Source of the DNA: Mycetohabitans rhizoxinica HKI 454
Lineage (GTDB): Bacteria > Pseudomonadota > Gammaproteobacteria > Burkholderiales > Burkholderiaceae
Assembly: GCF_000198775.1 (NCBI RefSeq)
Contig: NC_014722.1
Location: 2,362,080 to 2,426,079, forward strand
Reading direction: 5' to 3'
Length of the DNA: 64,000 nucleotides
Each line of letters begins with the position of its first letter. Within the stretch, counting starts at the first letter, position 1. The notes under the pieces are model-generated. The model saw only the letters and a program-made list of their open reading frames with translations. It ran no database searches and had not been told where the DNA came from. Below, in pieces: positions 46,606 to 55,876 of the stretch. The position numbers were made by a program, and so were the translations under genes.

Positions 46606-48882
46606 CTAGCCCAGGTTCACCATCGCGCCCTTCACGTTCGTGATCCCGCTGCCGCCCACGTTCGTCGTTGCCTGGCCTTCTACGCTCACCTGTGCGCCCA
46701 TCACGCTCGTCTGCGCTTGGCCATTGATTGCCACCTTAGCCCCCGCTACGCTCACCTCAGCGTCACCCTTGACGTCAACCTTGATGCCCTTGATCTGAAC
46801 ACCCTCATTGCCACTGAGCTTTGTCGTCATCGTGCCATCAACCGCCACTTCATTGGCCGACACGCTCGCTTTGTCCGGTGTCATCGTCATCCGGCTGCGC
46901 TCACTTGACCACGCCACCCCTTGCTTGCCTTGCCCCGATAACTTCATCTGCGCATCCAACTTCACATGCTTTTCGCTTGACACGATCACGCCCGCCTTGC
47001 CCTCTAGTGTCACTTGCTCGGTCGCGTTCACCTTAAGGTTTTTCTTTGTCGTGAACGACACATCCCCCACCTCAACTTCCAGCGTCACCTGTCCCTGCTT
47101 GGCGGCAAACGCCAGCCCCTTCTCTTCGCTCATCACGAACTGTTGCTCCGGTGTCGTATCTTGCCCCACCATCCACTGCAGCGCGTGCTGCTCCCGATCG
47201 AGACTGAACTCCAGCCGCTTGCCTTCGCGCCGTAGCACAATCGCCTTCTTCTCATTTTTCGCGCTCGGCGCGAACGGCGCCACTTGCTTTGGGTTATGCA
47301 GCGACGCCACAATCACCGGGTCCTGTCCCACGAACCCTAGGACCACCTCGTCCTCGATTTCTGGGTAAAACGTCACGCCGCTCTGGGTGCTCGCATACGT
47401 ATGCCCCATGCGCGCCCACAGCACAGTCGGTCCCAACATCGGCACCATCACCGGCACCCGGTTCCATGTCGCCGGTTTCGCATCCGCTTGGTGCTTGGCC
47501 ACCTTGCCGATCACCAATTCTGCCGGCGCTGGTAGCGACGGCGCCACCGCCGCCGCCTCGTCCAGGCCGATTCCTACGATCGTCTTGCCCACTCGCAGCG
47601 TCGAGTCGATCTCGTATTCGAGCTGCGTCACGATCGCGCGCCCGTCCAACGCTGGGCCAAACCCAACTAACTCCAACGTATCGCCCAACTCGATCGCCTG
47701 ACAGCCCGCCACCGTCCAGTGCCCGCGCACGGCCTGCGCATGCTGTTGCGTGAGCCAACCATCGGTCGCACTTTGTTGAATCGCCGGTTCCCATTGCCCA
47801 GTCAGCGACGCCAACCAGCGCGCGTTTTTCAGCGGCTTGAGCCGAGTCGGCGCCAATCCCTCAGCGCCCAGACTGGCCGGTTTCGCCGTCTTCTCCACGA
47901 CCGCCTGCGCACTCAAGTCCCAGCTCTTCGTGTGCACCTGCTGCGGTTGTGTCAGTCCCGAATACGCCCACTGGGCCTCGAGCAGACTCATTCCTGGGTG
48001 CTGCGCGGTGGCCCCGATCCGGTGCATCTTGCCGCCCAACGTGGGCGCGTGAACCTTGACGCCCCCATCGGCCTGCGGCCACAACCACGCGCCGTGTTGG
48101 CCCGCCACCGCTCGCACGAATATCCAGTCCGAACAATTCCATTGCATCCGCTGCACGGGCTCGGCGACCGGTATCGTCACCTGCGCTTTGACGCCATGCT
48201 CGCTCAGTACCTGCCGTAACACGCTCGCATCCGTGCCCTGCTTCAGAATCCGGCTGTCCTGCCGTGCCTTCAACCCCTGCAACCGGTGCTTGAGCCGCAC
48301 CTTCAGGCGCCGGCCCGTGCTACCAACCTGGACCTGCACCGTCGCCACCACGCCGGCAAACAGCAGCAGCTTGCCCACCTTCATGCTTAAGCTCTGACCA
48401 ATTGCACCCTGTTCAAGCAGACGCGTGAGCACCGAGTAGTCATCGTGCGGCGCTTGCGGCATCGTTAACAGCACCGTTGCCGTCGGAATTTCGTTGACCG
48501 CGCGACGCACTTCAATGCGCTCTACCCATACGTGCTTCGGATCTAGCGGTTGACCATTTAAGCGAATCTCGAATTCGGCCGGCGCTTCGCCCGCCACTTC
48601 TCTGTTGGGCGCGTGCGCGCGGTCCGCGGTACCCCGCAGCACCGAGCCGGCTTCCAATAGCGCCGCGCTCGACTGCGCGGCCTGACTGATCGTGTCCGCC
48701 CATGGGCTCACTACGTGGGTCACTGCGGCTTGCGCGTCCGCAGCCACGTCCGCGACCGCTGCGCTCGCTTGATCCACCACACGATCCACGGCCGACACCG
48801 CCTGATCGGCCACCTCGCTCACGCTCGCTTCGGCCTGGTGTACCGCCTGTTTGATGCGCGCCTTAAATGATCCGAATCCCAT
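46606..48882 (-). CDS. afp8: VgrG-like spike/hub protein (Afp8-like)
   Basis: 758-residue puncturing device. Residues 1-75 are an Ala/Val-rich amphipathic helix (VSEVADQAVSAVDRVVDQAS) not usual for this position; 110-430 contain the gp27-like hub domain (VWVERIEVRRAVNEIPTATV; CSDWIFVRAVAGQHGAWLWP); 480-560 hold the OB-fold spike (PMLGPTVLWARMGHTYASTQ; VVLGFVGQDPVIVASLHNP); the last 130 residues form the beta-helix of regular glycine/valine repeats (VQIKGIKVDVKGDAEVSVAG; AQTSVMGAQVSVEGQ). A single trimeric spike gene is present. SD GGGAGC precedes the ATG. Confidence 0.92.
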   Translation of the reverse strand: MGFGSFKARIKQAVHQAEASVSEVADQAVSAVDRVVDQASAAVADVAADAQAAVTHVVSPWADTISQAAQSSAALLEAGSVLRGTADRAHAPNREVAGEAPAEFEIRLNGQPLDPKHVWVERIEVRRAVNEIPTATVLLTMPQAPHDDYSVLTRLLEQGAIGQSLSMKVGKLLLFAGVVATVQVQVGSTGRRLKVRLKHRLQGLKARQDSRILKQGTDASVLRQVLSEHGVKAQVTIPVAEPVQRMQWNCSDWIFVRAVAGQHGAWLWPQADGGVKVHAPTLGGKMHRIGATAQHPGMSLLEAQWAYSGLTQPQQVHTKSWDLSAQAVVEKTAKPASLGAEGLAPTRLKPLKNARWLASLTGQWEPAIQQSATDGWLTQQHAQAVRGHWTVAGCQAIELGDTLELVGFGPALDGRAIVTQLEYEIDSTLRVGKTIVGIGLDEAAAVAPSLPAPAELVIGKVAKHQADAKPATWNRVPVMVPMLGPTVLWARMGHTYASTQSGVTFYPEIEDEVVLGFVGQDPVIVASLHNPKQVAPFAPSAKNEKKAIVLRREGKRLEFSLDREQHALQWMVGQDTTPEQQFVMSEEKGLAFAAKQGQVTLEVEVGDVSFTTKKNLKVNATEQVTLEGKAGVIVSSEKHVKLDAQMKLSGQGKQGVAWSSERSRMTMTPDKASVSANEVAVDGTMTTKLSGNEGVQIKGIKVDVKGDAEVSVAGAKVAINGQAQTSVMGAQVSVEGQATTNVGGSGITNVKGAMVNLG

Positions 48883-48954
48883 CGTTGTGCTCCCGCAACG
48901 GTTTTATCCCGCCCCGCCCGCGCAGTCTGCTTCCACCGCTCGTTGCCACCCGAC

Positions 48955-49593
48955 TCACTTAATCGCGAGCCATCGGCCTGGCTTCAATTCACTCAGATTG
49001 GATAGCCCGTTGGTCCGTGCCACTGCTAAATAATCGGCCTTGCCCGCCGCGCCGCCTGACTGCTCGAGCAGATTGGGCAGCGGCGTCTTAGCGTCCGCGC
49101 TCACCAGCTGACGTGACACCGGCTGCCCCGCCCGCAGCTTGGCCATGTCGTCGCTGGTCTCGCCTTTGAACGTCAAGGTCGCGCTCGCCCGCAGCGGCGC
49201 TGCGTTGCGATCGAACAGCGTGTAGCTCACCGATAGCTGCTGCAGCCGTCCAGCAAAAAAACCATGCCCATGCCAGCTCATCTTGCCCCATGTCACATGC
49301 AGAAACGGCGCTTCGCCTTTCGGCCCGACGGTAAAGCACAGTGCGCGCAACTGGCTCAACTGCGCATCCACTGGCTTGCCGCCACTGGGGCCGCGCGCAT
49401 CCAAAATCAGCTCCAAGCTCAATGTCGGCGGCTCGACCTGCCGATACCAACTCACGTCATGATGCTGATTGATCCCGCTCGACGTCTGGTACGACGCCGC
49501 ATAGTCCAAGCTAATCGTCTGCGGGTTGTACATCGCCGTGAGCGTGCCGATTTTCTTTTGCCCATTGGCCCCCTGATATGCCTCTAGCGTCAA
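48955..49593 (-). CDS. afp7: LysM-containing hub protein (Afp7-like); start uncertain
   Basis: 212-residue protein with beta-rich body (TLTAMYNPQTISLDYAASYQ) and a C-terminal LysM-like segment (DYLAVARTNGLSNLSELKPG then RWLAIK), the usual layout of the Afp7/T4 gp53-type baseplate protein. The annotated start here is TTG at 49593. A better start is suggested by the codons upstream: if one G of the run at 49618-49622 is removed, the ATG at 49624, overlapping the previous stop as TGATG, reads MGLLERGLTKLTLEAYQG, the family's expected N-terminus. So the 5' end may be affected by a one-base insertion. Confidence 0.85.
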   Translation of the reverse strand: MTLEAYQGANGQKKIGTLTAMYNPQTISLDYAASYQTSSGINQHHDVSWYRQVEPPTLSLELILDARGPSGGKPVDAQLSQLRALCFTVGPKGEAPFLHVTWGKMSWHGHGFFAGRLQQLSVSYTLFDRNAAPLRASATLTFKGETSDDMAKLRAGQPVSRQLVSADAKTPLPNLLEQSGGAAGKADYLAVARTNGLSNLSELKPGRWLAIK

Positions 49594-49623
49594 CTTCGTC
49601 AGGCCTCGCTCGAGCAGCCCCCA

Positions 49624-49791
49624 TCACAGTTGCTCCCGTTGTTCGTTCAGCAGCTCCAGCGCCCGACGCGCCACTTGCTCCACCCACTCCTGCTCGCTAA
49701 GCATCGGCAGCGTCGTCGTCGGGTGGCATGGCGCGGGCGATTCACTGACCACCCGTGCTTCAATCACCAACTCCCGAATCTCAATGGTCAT
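49624..49791 (-). CDS. afp6: Small DUF5908-type eCIS protein (Afp6-like)
   Basis: 55-residue protein beginning MTIEIRELVIEARVVSES, the invariant start of the DUF5908 family that occupies the Afp6 position, between the second tube and the LysM protein. It ends with a helical stretch EWVEQVARRALELLNEQREQ. The ATG at 49791 lies within the stop of the tube gene (ATGA). The role is not known; it may help assembly of tube or baseplate. Confidence 0.85.
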   Translation of the reverse strand: MTIEIRELVIEARVVSESPAPCHPTTTLPMLSEQEWVEQVARRALELLNEQREQL

Positions 49792-50258
49792 CCCCGTACT
49801 CCCGCCCAATGCATTTGCCGGTACGCCAACTCCAGCGTATCAATCAGCACTTCATTTTTTGACGCATCCAATTCTCCAGTCGTCCACGACACCGGCAGAG
49901 CATCGGTGAGCGTCCAGCTGCACACCGGCCGGTAATCGCCGTTGAGCAACAAAATCACCACGCTCACGTACGTGCTCGCCGCGTTACTCAATACATGATT
50001 GAACAGCATTGTCATCGGCGTGACCGACATCACGCCGCGCTGCAGCACCAATGTGCCGTGCTGTACCTGATCGGGCAGCTGCACCGTGCCCAGGTTGTCC
50101 CCACCTTCGCGCAAACCCGTCACCGCCAGCGTACGTCCCAATCCCGAAATCTGCGCAAAATGCATATCCAACGGACTGGGCACCCGTTTGATAAAAAACG
50201 TCGCCTTGAACCGGTGCGCCAGGCTGGGCGCAGTCATGCGTGCCGCGATCGTCTTCAT
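49788..50258 (-). CDS. afp5: Inner tube protein 2 (Afp5-like)
   Basis: 156-residue gp19-type tube protein: HRFKATFFIKRVPSPLDMHF, QISGLGRTLAVTG, a LQRGVMS turn and FNHVLS, then the final ELDASKNEVLIDTLELAYRQ. In Afp the second tube protein forms the first ring at the baseplate. It begins inside the stop of the third sheath gene, with translation coupling. It is more divergent from tube 1 than the sheaths are from each other. Confidence 0.9.
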   Translation of the reverse strand: MKTIAARMTAPSLAHRFKATFFIKRVPSPLDMHFAQISGLGRTLAVTGLREGGDNLGTVQLPDQVQHGTLVLQRGVMSVTPMTMLFNHVLSNAASTYVSVVILLLNGDYRPVCSWTLTDALPVSWTTGELDASKNEVLIDTLELAYRQMHWAGVRG

Positions 50259-51582
50259 GCCAAGGGCCCTCCCACTGTCTCGGTCCCCGCCGCCGTCGTG
50301 TCGCCCAACTTCAGCACCAACTTGATTTCAATGCGCTCGGCCGCATGCAGCACCGCCACGGCCACTCTTATCATCAAGCGGCCTGCGTTGATGTCCGCCT
50401 GCGTCAGGGTCTCATTCAGGCCTACTTGTACCGAATACGCTGATGTCTCATTTGCACCCGCCAAGCCTCCATCCAGCCATACCTGCCGTAGCCAAGCGCT
50501 GCATAGCCCGCGCAATTGAAACCAGGTCACCTCGTGGTTCGGCTCGAACACCGCAAACCGACACCTCTCACGCAAGTTGGCTTCAATCCACGTCACCAGT
50601 CGTCTGACCTGTACATACCGAAAGGGCGAATTGACTTCACCAGCCAGCGTGCGGCAGCCCCACACGCGTGTGCCCCGCCCCGAAAACTACGAATTAGGTT
50701 GATCGACGCGCGGGACACGTCGAACCATCCGCTCGCTTGCGTCTCTAGATACTGTGGTTGAAGCACATGTGACAGCGCCTCATTGGCCGGCGCCTTCCAC
50801 ACCCCGACCTCGCGGTCCACGCGTGCGATCACGCCCAATACTGCCCCACACGGGGGCACGATCCGGTATCCGTCATACGGTCTGGACGCCGGCTCTTCCA
50901 GCTCTGCCTTATTGTCCGGTCGGTAATCGGTCACCAAATGTGGGCCATACAGCGCTGCGTGCTGGCCCAGTTCACCCAGTGGCTGTTTTTTCCGCAGTGC
51001 GTCAATGCAGTGCTTTGCGACCTTTGGTTGACTGGGTGCATCCAGTACAAAAAATAGATCTGACCGGCTCGCATGCACTGCCCTGAGCAGCGAGCGCCAC
51101 GCCTCAATCAGCGCGTCGGCCACTTGATCATTGATGGTTTGATCGTCGTGAAGAAAGGAGGTTAACGCTTCAATGCATGGAACTAGTTGCGGCACCGCGA
51201 CCAGCGTAATCGACGGCTCACTCAATATCGGCGTCAAGTCACTTTGAAGCCGATCATTCCACCAGGCTTGCAACGTTTGAAAGGAAGCCATGTCGGTCAA
51301 CTTCGGAACCGCCCAACTCAGCACAAAGGCGCGCTCCCCACCATTATCGAAGTATTGCTTGAGCGTGTCTTGCAGTACGCCGACCGGCACTTTCGATACC
51401 GTCGAAGCATCGCATGGTTTCAACACAGCTTGCCCATCTTCTTGCCACCAGCCGATAAACACCGGCACCGCACTGTACTGGACCTCCTCGTCGGCCCCCG
51501 CCGATTCGATCGTCGACGTCAACTTCACGCCCGGCTCCGGCCACGCTGTTTCGGTTGTTTCCTTCACATTCATAGTGCCCAT
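50255..51582 (-). pseudogene. afp4: Third sheath protein (Afp4-like), frameshifted
   Basis: The N-terminal frame (51582-50593) carries the inserted sheath domain and the family segment GVWKAPANEALSHVLQPQYL; after INLIRSFRGG it runs out of frame. The other frame (from about 50680) resumes with RVWGCRTLAGEVNSPFRYVQ and VRRLVTWIEANLRERCRFAV, ending with the sheath C-terminal SAYSVQVGLNETLTQADIN. The shift lies in the GGGGCGGGG sequence at 50673-50681; one added G restores a protein of about 442 residues. In Afp this protein forms the ring next to the baseplate, so losing it could block assembly; error in a homopolymer is possible. Confidence 0.85.
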
Positions 51583-51826
51583 TTTTGCTATGCGATCCTG
51601 TTATCATCGGGCGCCGCTGGCCGCTCGCTTTCACGACAAATCAACGCCACACTATCTTTTCCAGTCCTGATCTACGCAATCAGCTATTCCATTCAACATC
51701 CATCACGCCCCTGAGTGCGGCAGTGCGTGGCTTTCGTTGACCGATCCAGCACGGCGTACGCTCCGTTCAGGATCCGACTTCAGCCAAGGCTCGTGCGCCC
51801 CTTTAAAGCTGCTTGCCTATAAGCAA

Positions 51827-53497
51827 TTAGCTCGGCACCATGTCTTGCGTGAGCTGCAGCACGATAAACTCCGCCGGCCGCACCGCCGCCAGCCCCGCCT
51901 TGATAATCATGCGACCATTGTCAATATCGTCCTGTGTCATCGTCACTCCCAGTCCGATTTGCACAAAATACGCTTGCGCGGGCGTCTCGCCCTGCAGTGC
52001 GCCCTTGCGCCACAGCGCAAATAAGTAATGATCCAACGCGCTGCGCACCGCCTCCCAGGTCGGCGCGTTGTTGGGCTCAAACACCATCGTGCGCAACGTC
52101 GCGTGCGCATCGCGTTCAACCGTATTAAATAGGCGTCGCACCGAGATGTAGCGCCACGCCGTCTTGCTCGGCTCCGCCATCGTGCACGCGCCCCACACCA
52201 TCACCCCTTGACCACGGAACGTGCGAATTGCATTGACCTTTTTATCGACCAATTTCTCATTTATCGCGTCGTCGAGGCGAATGGGCTGAGAAACACCGCC
52301 CTTCGGGATGGAGATCAACTCTGTCACGCCCACCAACGCCACGTTCGCCGGCGCCTTCCACACACCGCGTTCGCGATCCACCCGCGCAATAACCCCTGCC
52401 ATCGCTGCACTTGCGCGCACGATCACAGGCCCAGCTATCTGCTGTTGCGCGGCGGCATGGCACGTGTTGTAAGTGGTTTGCCAATATTTGGCTTTTTCAT
52501 TAGACTTTTCCGCCGCCTCTTTAAATTTCTTCCCTTCTTTCTGAAAAAAATCAATCTTGTTCTGCAAAGTCGTTAGGGTTAGTTTGTTTAAATCATTGTC
52601 TGACAAACCCGCTTCGGTCATCGTGTTTTTCTGAACGTCCGTAAAATCGTCTATCTTTTTTTCAGCAGCTAAATTTTTAGCAGAAAGCTCTTTTTTAATT
52701 TTTTTTAAAGTCTCGGCGTTTGTCTTGGCCGCTTGCCCCGCCTTCTCCTCTCGTTTAGCTTCGCTCTCCCACAATGCAATCGCGCGCTTGAGCATCGCTA
52801 GGGTCAGGTTTTCCAGTTTATAGTCCGGCATGCTCACCTTGGTCAGATCTTCCTGTTCTTCCGTGATCCCGGTCACCGTCACGCCAACATCCGACACCTC
52901 ACGAACATAGCCGGTAGCCAGCGCCGGGAAATACGTGGCCACCTGCGTCGGCTGCGTTACCTGCGGCACTATGAAATCTTTATTCTGGACATCCGTTGCC
53001 TGCGCATCCACCAGCAAGAACGTACCGCGATTGCCACCCGACGTCGCGCTGGCACCTAACAGCGTACCCAATTTCTGGTACACCTCGACGTCTTTTTCCG
53101 TGCGCTCGCACCACACGAGCAACGTGATGTCCGGACATTGCTCTATCGCTTCGGCCATAGTGTTCAGCTGCGTTTCATCTTGCCCTGATAGATGCAGCAC
53201 GTAACACGGCCCGCCCCCATTTTCGAAATACAGCCGCACACTGTACGAGCCTAGATGAGGCATTTTATTCTTCACTTCGTTATTCGAAACATCTATTGTG
53301 AGCGTATCTGACGCACCAAATCGCTTTGTGAATGCCAGCCAGCTCTGTACAGGAACGCATCCTTTCAAGGGCGTTCCATCGATCGAATTAAAGTGGCCAA
53401 TGAATACGGGCACCGCCGTCTCGCCCGACTGAATACTCAGCGCCCGCGCGTTTCTTTCTTCCACATAGACGCCTGGTACCGCATACGTTACACTCAT
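51827..53497 (-). CDS. afp3: Contractile sheath protein 2 with large insertion (Afp3-like)
   Basis: 556-residue sheath subunit. The N-terminus VPGVYVEERNARALSIQSGE and the C-terminal core (GVWKAPANVALVGV; VNAIRTFRGQGVMVWGACTM; AYFVQIGLGVTMTQDDIDNG) are classic. Residues about 225-352 are an inserted, strongly charged helical region (ESEAKREEKAGQAAKTNAET; KKIKKELSAKNLAAEKKIDD) that reads as coiled coil. Such an insertion would stand outside the sheath surface. The start follows AAGGATAACTT. AT-rich within the insertion. Confidence 0.92.
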   Translation of the reverse strand: MSVTYAVPGVYVEERNARALSIQSGETAVPVFIGHFNSIDGTPLKGCVPVQSWLAFTKRFGASDTLTIDVSNNEVKNKMPHLGSYSVRLYFENGGGPCYVLHLSGQDETQLNTMAEAIEQCPDITLLVWCERTEKDVEVYQKLGTLLGASATSGGNRGTFLLVDAQATDVQNKDFIVPQVTQPTQVATYFPALATGYVREVSDVGVTVTGITEEQEDLTKVSMPDYKLENLTLAMLKRAIALWESEAKREEKAGQAAKTNAETLKKIKKELSAKNLAAEKKIDDFTDVQKNTMTEAGLSDNDLNKLTLTTLQNKIDFFQKEGKKFKEAAEKSNEKAKYWQTTYNTCHAAAQQQIAGPVIVRASAAMAGVIARVDRERGVWKAPANVALVGVTELISIPKGGVSQPIRLDDAINEKLVDKKVNAIRTFRGQGVMVWGACTMAEPSKTAWRYISVRRLFNTVERDAHATLRTMVFEPNNAPTWEAVRSALDHYLFALWRKGALQGETPAQAYFVQIGLGVTMTQDDIDNGRMIIKAGLAAVRPAEFIVLQLTQDMVPS

Positions 53498-53568
53498 AAG
53501 TTATCCTTACCTCAATAAGGGCATGTAGCATCGCTTGACGGCACTCGACCTGATTCGCTTACCGAGCG

Positions 53569-54795
53569 TTAGGCCGACACCACGTCCTGCGTCAACTGCA
53601 GCACGATAAACTCCGCCGGCCGCACCGCCGCGAGTCCCACCTTGATAATCATCCGACCGTTGTCAATATCGTCTTGCACCATCGTCACCCCCAGCCCAAT
53701 CTGCACAAAATACGCCTGTGCGGGAGTGCTGCCTTGCAGTGCGCCTTGCTTCCATAGCCCGTGCAGATAGTTGTCCACCGCCCCGCGCACCCGCTCCCAC
53801 GTCGGCGCGCTGTTCGGCTCAAATAGCGCCGGGCTCATCGCCGTTTTAACATCCTTCTCCACCGCGTTGAACAATCGCCGCACTGGCACGTACCGCCACG
53901 TCGTCTGATTCGACTGCAGCGTGCGTGCCCCCCAAATCAGGGGGCCGGTGCCGTGGAACGCACGGATCACATTGATCGATTTGCCGCCCGAGTCCGGTAC
54001 GTTGGCTTTCGCGTTCACCGCATCCGAGACTTTAAATACCGGCTGTGCGCCGATAATCTCGACGTTCGCCGGCGCCTTCCATACCCCGCGCTCGCGATCC
54101 ACACGCGCATAGACACCCGCGACCGCTCCGCTCGGCGGAAAACGAGTGGCATTTTCGACGCCGTCCACCGTCAACCACGGGTAGTACACCGCAGCATAAG
54201 GCGTGTCCGGATAATGCTCTGCCTGTTTGGCTACATCATCGGGGTCACTGGTACCCTTCGTGTTCAGTTCACTGTTCGGGCCATCAAAAATTGCGAAACA
54301 CATCTTGCCCACGCCGCATAACGCCGCCACCGCTTCCTTGAAATTGCCCTGATTCGCGCCCGCCTGCACCAGCAGCGTCACGTCGTCCAGCGCCGGCACC
54401 AACGCAGTGAGATTACCGACCGGCGCGAGATAGCAATGCCCACCGCCGTTCAAAAAGTACAGTTTTAGCGACTGGTAAAGCGCATTAATCGCAAGAGCAT
54501 TATCGAACTCCTTACCCGCCGTTTCACCGGCTGCTTTTTCCTCAGTTTCGCTTTTTCTTTCCAACTTGGTAATCGCATCTTTTACCTTCTCTTGCCGCTT
54601 TAGGTTCAGCGCCGCAGTGACCGCGAGCCACGAATCGAACTGCGTCACTTTCGCGCCATCGATCGCCCCCTCCCATGCCGCTAACTGGCCCGCGTCAAAC
54701 GCAAACACCGGCACCGCCGTCTGCCCGGTCTGAATCGACAGCGCCAGCCCGAACGGCTCCTCCACATATACCCCAGGTACCTTGTAATCGGCCAT
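53569..54795 (-). CDS. afp2: Contractile sheath protein 1 (Afp2-like)
   Basis: 408-residue major sheath subunit: MADYKVPGVYVEEPFGLALS, TGQTAVPVFAF, GVWKAPANVEIIGAQPVFKV, NVIRAFHGTGPLIWGARTLQ and a C-terminal AYFVQIGLGVTMVQDDIDNG identical in style to sheath 2. A smaller charged insertion lies at residues 66-98. Two start codons are adjacent (54798 and 54795); the second has the better spacing from GAGGGA. Neighbour to the tube gene, 62 bases away. Confidence 0.94.
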   Translation of the reverse strand: MADYKVPGVYVEEPFGLALSIQTGQTAVPVFAFDAGQLAAWEGAIDGAKVTQFDSWLAVTAALNLKRQEKVKDAITKLERKSETEEKAAGETAGKEFDNALAINALYQSLKLYFLNGGGHCYLAPVGNLTALVPALDDVTLLVQAGANQGNFKEAVAALCGVGKMCFAIFDGPNSELNTKGTSDPDDVAKQAEHYPDTPYAAVYYPWLTVDGVENATRFPPSGAVAGVYARVDRERGVWKAPANVEIIGAQPVFKVSDAVNAKANVPDSGGKSINVIRAFHGTGPLIWGARTLQSNQTTWRYVPVRRLFNAVEKDVKTAMSPALFEPNSAPTWERVRGAVDNYLHGLWKQGALQGSTPAQAYFVQIGLGVTMVQDDIDNGRMIIKVGLAAVRPAEFIVLQLTQDVVSA

Positions 54796-54857
54796 CATTC
54801 CCTCTTTGCATTCGTTGCTCATTCATCGGCTCAACCGCTTGACGTCGTGCGGAGGGC

Positions 54858-55307
54858 TCAATGGAAATTTACCGTCACACGGTCCGCCGCCAGACTCAAC
54901 TCTTCGAACGCCACCTCATTGCTCGTCGCCTCCAGGCTCGGCGCGGTAAGTTTGGTCGGAAACGCATTACTCACGTTCCATGTGACTAACAGCTCCTTGC
55001 CCGACTCATCGGTCAAGCTAATCGAAATGTCTTTTTTATCCACTCGATTCAGTGAAATGGAACTCATCCAGTCATACAACTGGCTGTGCTTGGGCATTAC
55101 CCCGCGCTTGAGCGTAAGCGTGACCGATTGCGCTTGTCCCGGCATCTGGTACAGGCCACCGAGCCCATCCTTATACTCGATTTTCTCCACCGACTGCTCG
55201 AGCCCCGACACGCTACTAAAAGCCATCTGCTCATTGCCCACCGTGACCGTAAAGCGATAGGTCGGGATCGGATAAGTTGCCGCCATTGTCTTCGAATCCA
55301 GTGCCAT
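54858..55307 (-). CDS. afp1: Inner tube protein 1 (Afp1-like)
   Basis: 149-residue gp19/Hcp-type tube subunit: YPIPTYRFTVTVGNEQMAFS, SVSGLEQSVEKIEYKDG, LTLKRGVMPKHSQLYDWMSS and VAFEELSLAADRVTVNFH, matching the main inner tube of Afp/PVC systems. It is the first structural gene of the operon; the ATG follows AGGAGAGCAAAAT. About 140 bases separate it from the small coiled-coil gene upstream. Confidence 0.94.
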   Translation of the reverse strand: MALDSKTMAATYPIPTYRFTVTVGNEQMAFSSVSGLEQSVEKIEYKDGLGGLYQMPGQAQSVTLTLKRGVMPKHSQLYDWMSSISLNRVDKKDISISLTDESGKELLVTWNVSNAFPTKLTAPSLEATSNEVAFEELSLAADRVTVNFH

Positions 55308-55448
55308 ATTTTGCTCTCCTACTTAAAATAGTTTTATCGGTTTGCTTTGTTACACTCCACTTCGGGCACGTTGCCAAGCACAAAGCGCCCTCACCCATTA
55401 AGCGGCGCGAGTCAGCACTAGAGCCACCGCGCATTTTACGAGCTTAGT

Positions 55449-55658
55449 TCAGCGCATCACGCGCCGCGTGATCTGCTCGGTTTGCACAGCGCATTGGCAG
55501 CACAGCCGCGCGTACTTGCGCTCAAGCTCGTGCAGCTGCTCATGCAACTGCGCGTTGTCCTGCTCAAGCTTGTGCAGCGTCACCAGCGGATCGTGCGTGG
55601 GCCAGCGCGCTGACGTGCACCCGTCCAACCATGCCATTAGCTTGTTCAACGTTTTCAT
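55449..55658 (-). CDS. Small coiled-coil protein upstream of eCIS tube
   Basis: 69-residue protein, MKTLNKLMAWLDGCTSARWP followed by a heptad-rich helix (HKLEQDNAQLHEQLHELERK) with two cysteines (CCQC) and a basic end. No known family. It may be a small regulator or chaperone of the eCIS, or a remnant. The frame is open further upstream (to 55946) with another ATG at 55700, but no convincing extra sequence. The ribosome site is weak. Confidence 0.4.
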   Translation of the reverse strand: MKTLNKLMAWLDGCTSARWPTHDPLVTLHKLEQDNAQLHEQLHELERKYARLCCQCAVQTEQITRRVMR

Positions 55659-55876
55659 CGGGGGCTTGCTCCGCTTAGGCTCGCTCAATCGTTCCCTCAT
55701 GCACGCCCCGTCACCGGCGACCGGCCCGCGGCACCGTTTATCCGCTAATCGCCTACGGCCCAAAAGCGTGCATCGCCGTTGGATCAAGCTTAGACGATGC
55801 GCCGCTGTTCGTTTAATACAACCTATTTTGAGAAAATCCGCCGCACCCGTGACGGGTGCACGCGGCGCAGGCGCGC

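Noticed and set aside
29436..55307. Prophage or type VI secretion system
   Set aside because: No terminase, capsid, portal, lysis, TssM/TssL membrane complex or ClpV; the gene order is that of Afp/PVC eCIS.
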